From assembly GCF_020150815.1 (NCBI RefSeq), contig NZ_CP083723.1:2170001-2234000 (forward strand): DNA of 64,000 nt. Reading direction: 5' to 3'. The notes under the pieces were generated by a model, which saw nothing but the letters and a program-made list of their open reading frames with translations, searched no databases and was not told the origin of the DNA. The stretch is from Haloprofundus salilacus (GTDB taxonomy: Archaea > Halobacteriota > Halobacteria > Halobacteriales > Haloferacaceae). The translations under genes and the position numbers were made by a program. This document shows positions 61,808 to 64,000 of the stretch, one piece after another (position 1 is the first letter of the stretch; each line of letters opens with the position of its first letter).

Positions 61808-63262
61808 GTGACAGTGACAGCGCCCTCTTACGAGAGCGAGTTAACGGACGGCGACCTCGTCAGGCCGATGCTCCGGTTAGCGGTGCCGATGGTCGTCATC
61901 CAGCTCCTCCAAGTGATGTACAACGTGGCCGACACGTTCTGGTTGGGTCTCCTCTCGGCGAACGCCGTCGGCGCGCTGAGCCTCGCGTTCCCGATGATCT
62001 TCTTTCTCATCTCCATCGGCGGCGGGTTCACCGCCGCGGGGACGATTCTCGTCGCGCAGTACACCGGCGCCGACAGCGAGGGCTCGGCGGATCTCATCGC
62101 CGGGCAGACGATATCGTTCGTGACGCTGCTGGCTATCGCTATCGGGATTCTCGGCTTCTTCCTCACCGACCCGATGCTATCGCTGCTGCCGACGGACGCC
62201 CAGACGGGGAGCGACATCGTCCCGCTGGCGGGCGACTACATGCGCCTGTTCTTCCTCGGATCGCCGTTCCTCTTCGGCTTCTTCATCTTCTCGTCGCTGA
62301 TGCGCGGCTACGGCAACACGCGGGTCCCGATGCTGGTAATGGTCGTCAGCGTCGCCATCAATGTCGTCCTCGACCCGCTTCTCATCTTCGGCGTCGGGCC
62401 GTTCCCACGCCTCGAAATCGAGGGCGCGGCCATCGCGACGATCCTCGCCAGAGCCGTCGCCGCGGCCATCGGGATGTACGTCCTCTTCGGCACCGACGTC
62501 GGCCCAGACGTGCGTTTCGAGCATCTCCCGCTCCAGTTCGACCGCGTCCGCGACATCGTCTCGCTCGGCGTGCCGACAGCGCTCGAACAGTCGACGAGCG
62601 CGCTCGCGATGATTCTGATGACCGCGATGGTCGCGACGTTCCCCCCGGCAGTCGTCGCCGCGTACGGTCTCGGCAACCGCCTCACGTCGCTCATCTTCCT
62701 CCCGGCGATGGGGATGGGCCAGGCCATCGACGCCGTCGTCGGCCAGAACCTCGGTGCGGGCAAACCGGAGCGGGCGGCGCGTGCGGCGAAACTCGCGACG
62801 AAACTCGTCGCCGTCGTGTTGCTCCCGTTCGCCGTCGTCGCCGCAGTCACGCCCGAACCCATCGTCGCCGTCTTCCTCGGCGCCGGCGGTCCGCGGGCGG
62901 CGGAGACCATCGTCCACGCGAGCGACTACCTCCGCATCGCGTCGGTGATGTTCGTCTTCATGGGCGTGCTGCAGGTGATGCTCGGGACGTTCCGCGGCGC
63001 GGGCAACACGAAGACGGCGCTCGTCATGTCGGCGATCACGCTGTGGGTCGTCCGCCTGCCGGCGACGTACGTGCTCGTCTTCGTCGAAGGCTGGGCGGAG
63101 ACGGGTATCTGGGTCGCCGTCGCCCTCGGCGACATCGGCGGGGCTATCGTCGCCGTCGCGTGGTTCACCCGCGGCACGTGGAAGAGCGCCGTCGTCGACA
63201 CCGACGAAGGAGAGTCGTCGAAGAGCGAGTGCGCCGCCGACCGGACGCCGATCGACGACTGA
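61808..63262 (+). CDS. MATE-family efflux transporter (second copy)
   Basis: A 484-residue MATE exporter with twelve helices. LVRPMLRLAVPMVVIQLLQV, NVADTFWLG, GTILVAQYTGADSEGS and FMGVLQVMLGTFRGAGNTKT are family marks. It belongs to a different subgroup from the exporter at 47612: NVADTFWLG instead of NLADMFWVG, with other loops, so the two are not recent duplicates. GTG 61808 is the only good start. It lies divergent from the FemAB-like genes. Substrate unknown. Confidence 0.92.
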   Translation: MTVTAPSYESELTDGDLVRPMLRLAVPMVVIQLLQVMYNVADTFWLGLLSANAVGALSLAFPMIFFLISIGGGFTAAGTILVAQYTGADSEGSADLIAGQTISFVTLLAIAIGILGFFLTDPMLSLLPTDAQTGSDIVPLAGDYMRLFFLGSPFLFGFFIFSSLMRGYGNTRVPMLVMVVSVAINVVLDPLLIFGVGPFPRLEIEGAAIATILARAVAAAIGMYVLFGTDVGPDVRFEHLPLQFDRVRDIVSLGVPTALEQSTSALAMILMTAMVATFPPAVVAAYGLGNRLTSLIFLPAMGMGQAIDAVVGQNLGAGKPERAARAAKLATKLVAVVLLPFAVVAAVTPEPIVAVFLGAGGPRAAETIVHASDYLRIASVMFVFMGVLQVMLGTFRGAGNTKTALVMSAITLWVVRLPATYVLVFVEGWAETGIWVAVALGDIGGAIVAVAWFTRGTWKSAVVDTDEGESSKSECAADRTPIDD

Positions 63263-63318
63263 CGGACGGCGTTACGGAACGAGTTCGGCGGAGGGTAGTC
63301 GCAGTTGGAAACGACACG

Positions 63319-63648
63319 TCACCGCGAAAAGGTCGCTTCTATGACCGATTCGATCGCCTCGATGTCGTCGGCCAGCGAGATACGTCGGCCGTCCGCGCCG
63401 TACCGGATCACCTCGAACTCCTCTAACTTCGGCAGGTGAACGTGTCTGAGCGCGAGTTCGACCTGGTCTAGATGTTCGTCGGTGACGTCGCTCGGCGAAT
63501 CGACCTCTCGAAGCGCGGTTTCGTACGCCAACACCGGAATCGTCATCGGTGAGCCTGCTTCGCGCAGCGTCAACAGAGCGTGTACTCGGCGTTGGCTGCT
63601 GAGCAGTTTACTCGTCGTTACGATTTCCGTATGAGATTTCTGCGTCAT
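63319..63648 (-). CDS. DUF7344-like winged-helix protein (second copy)
   Basis: A 109-residue protein: LLSSQRRVHALLTLREAGSP with helix-turn-helix EHLDQVELALRHVHLPKLEE and the wing FEVIRYGADGRRISLADDIE. It shares the layout of the 57546 protein and belongs to the same regulator-like family. It is convergent with the second MATE gene, 56 bp from its stop. AT-rich sequence with TTTATTT repeats just upstream (63645-63675) is its likely promoter area. Confidence 0.72.
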   Translation of the reverse strand: MTQKSHTEIVTTSKLLSSQRRVHALLTLREAGSPMTIPVLAYETALREVDSPSDVTDEHLDQVELALRHVHLPKLEEFEVIRYGADGRRISLADDIEAIESVIEATFSR

Positions 63649-64000
63649 TTATTTCCTTTTATTTACCTTTATTTGAAACACCGTGGGACACAACATAATA
63701 TTTTCCCGTCAGGAATTGCATCCGTAGAAACAACGTCAGACGGGAAAAGACCGGACGTTCACTCAGTCCCACACAAATGCGTTCAGAATCCCGACTAGGG
63801 GTTCGTAACGTGGGGGAATAGGCAACAGTATTGCGGTTGTTCCCGTCACTCATATCCTCACATATGAATAAGCAATCATTTCCAGAAGGTTTAGTATCAC
63901 GTTACAGTGTCTCACAGTAAGGAGTCAACAGATTTTGGCATTCGCGCTCGCTCACCGTCGTCGGTCATACGCACGCGGACTCAACAGAATGGATGAGATT
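63649..64000. other. AT-rich intergenic region at the window edge
   Basis: About 350 bp of markedly lower GC than the rest. It begins with three TTTATTT units (63648-63675) and contains AATATTTTCCC and several TATA-like stretches. No convincing gene was found; the 64-codon minus frame at 63659-63853 lacks coding bias. Possibly the edge of an acquired or regulatory region that continues beyond the window. Confidence 0.5.

Noticed and set aside
47612-63262. Recent duplication of the two MATE exporters
   Set aside because: The two proteins differ throughout, including key loop motifs, and belong to separate subgroups.
63659-63853. 64-codon minus-strand frame in the AT-rich edge
   Set aside because: No GC bias at third positions and no recognisable features.

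Overview
This window is a GC-rich, gene-dense piece of a haloarchaeal chromosome. The signs are acidic proteins, very high GC at third codon positions, many leaderless genes with a TATA box about 25-30 nt before the start codon, and archaeal-type TFB, topoisomerase I, Smc/ScpA, GGGP synthase, pantoate kinase, AglD and non-canonical shikimate enzymes. Local gene content (trpCBA, ADTH synthase, DHQ synthase II, a Zim-like methylase, aglD, pyk, metG, ppsA) resembles a region I recall from Haloferax, so a member of the Haloferacales is likely. The species is not identifiable from this sequence alone.

Layout. 1-6.5 kb: end of trpC, trpB, trpA, ADTH synthase, an SDR, a DUF4013 membrane protein, DHQ synthase II and an acetyltransferase. 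6.7-16.5 kb: ppsA, a CPBP protease, mfnA, a VTT-type membrane protein, metG, a frameshifted PRC-barrel-like gene and pyk. 16.5-20 kb: a membrane-quality cluster (small anchored protein, NfeD, SPFH) and two winged-helix regulators. 20-28 kb: aglD, a house-cleaning NTPase, a BtuF-like protein, TFB, a Zim-like DNA methylase with a small divergent ORF, aroD, a zinc-ribbon membrane protein and PhzF. 28-34.7 kb: two tandem Thr/Ser-rich surface stalk proteins, a Xi-class glutathione-transferase-like protein, an acidic membrane protein, a cytochrome b-molybdopterin fusion and an NmrA-like protein. 34.8-42.5 kb: phosphopantothenate synthesis genes, a PRC-barrel-like protein, aspS, an Lrp regulator, a CPA2 antiporter and GGGP synthase. 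42.5-50.5 kb: a broken type IIG/PglX-like remnant, topA, an S9 peptidase, a MATE exporter, a small HNH protein and a methyltransferase. 50.8-64 kb: gatB, the DUF7518-smc-scpA operon, winged-helix proteins, mtnP, two duplicated FemAB/GNAT-like genes and a second MATE exporter.

Pathways. ADTH synthase, DHQ synthase II and AroD supply the archaeal alternative entry to shikimate, feeding TrpCBA. MfnA (beta-alanine), pantoate kinase and phosphopantothenate synthetase are parts of archaeal CoA synthesis. PpsA and Pyk oppose each other at the PEP/pyruvate node. AspRS plus GatB fits tRNA-dependent Asn/Gln formation. Smc and ScpA form a condensin operon.

No complete new multi-gene system is evident. 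The most interesting accessory signals are: a tandem duplication of a FemAB-like gene that carried along a decayed fragment of mtnP; a frameshifted and truncated restriction/BREX-like methylase start beside topA; a small ORF sharing one TATA element back to back with the DNA methylase; paired surface proteins with a shared N-terminal anchor; and several inverted repeats at promoters. All assignments are by reading the translated sequence; no database search was run.
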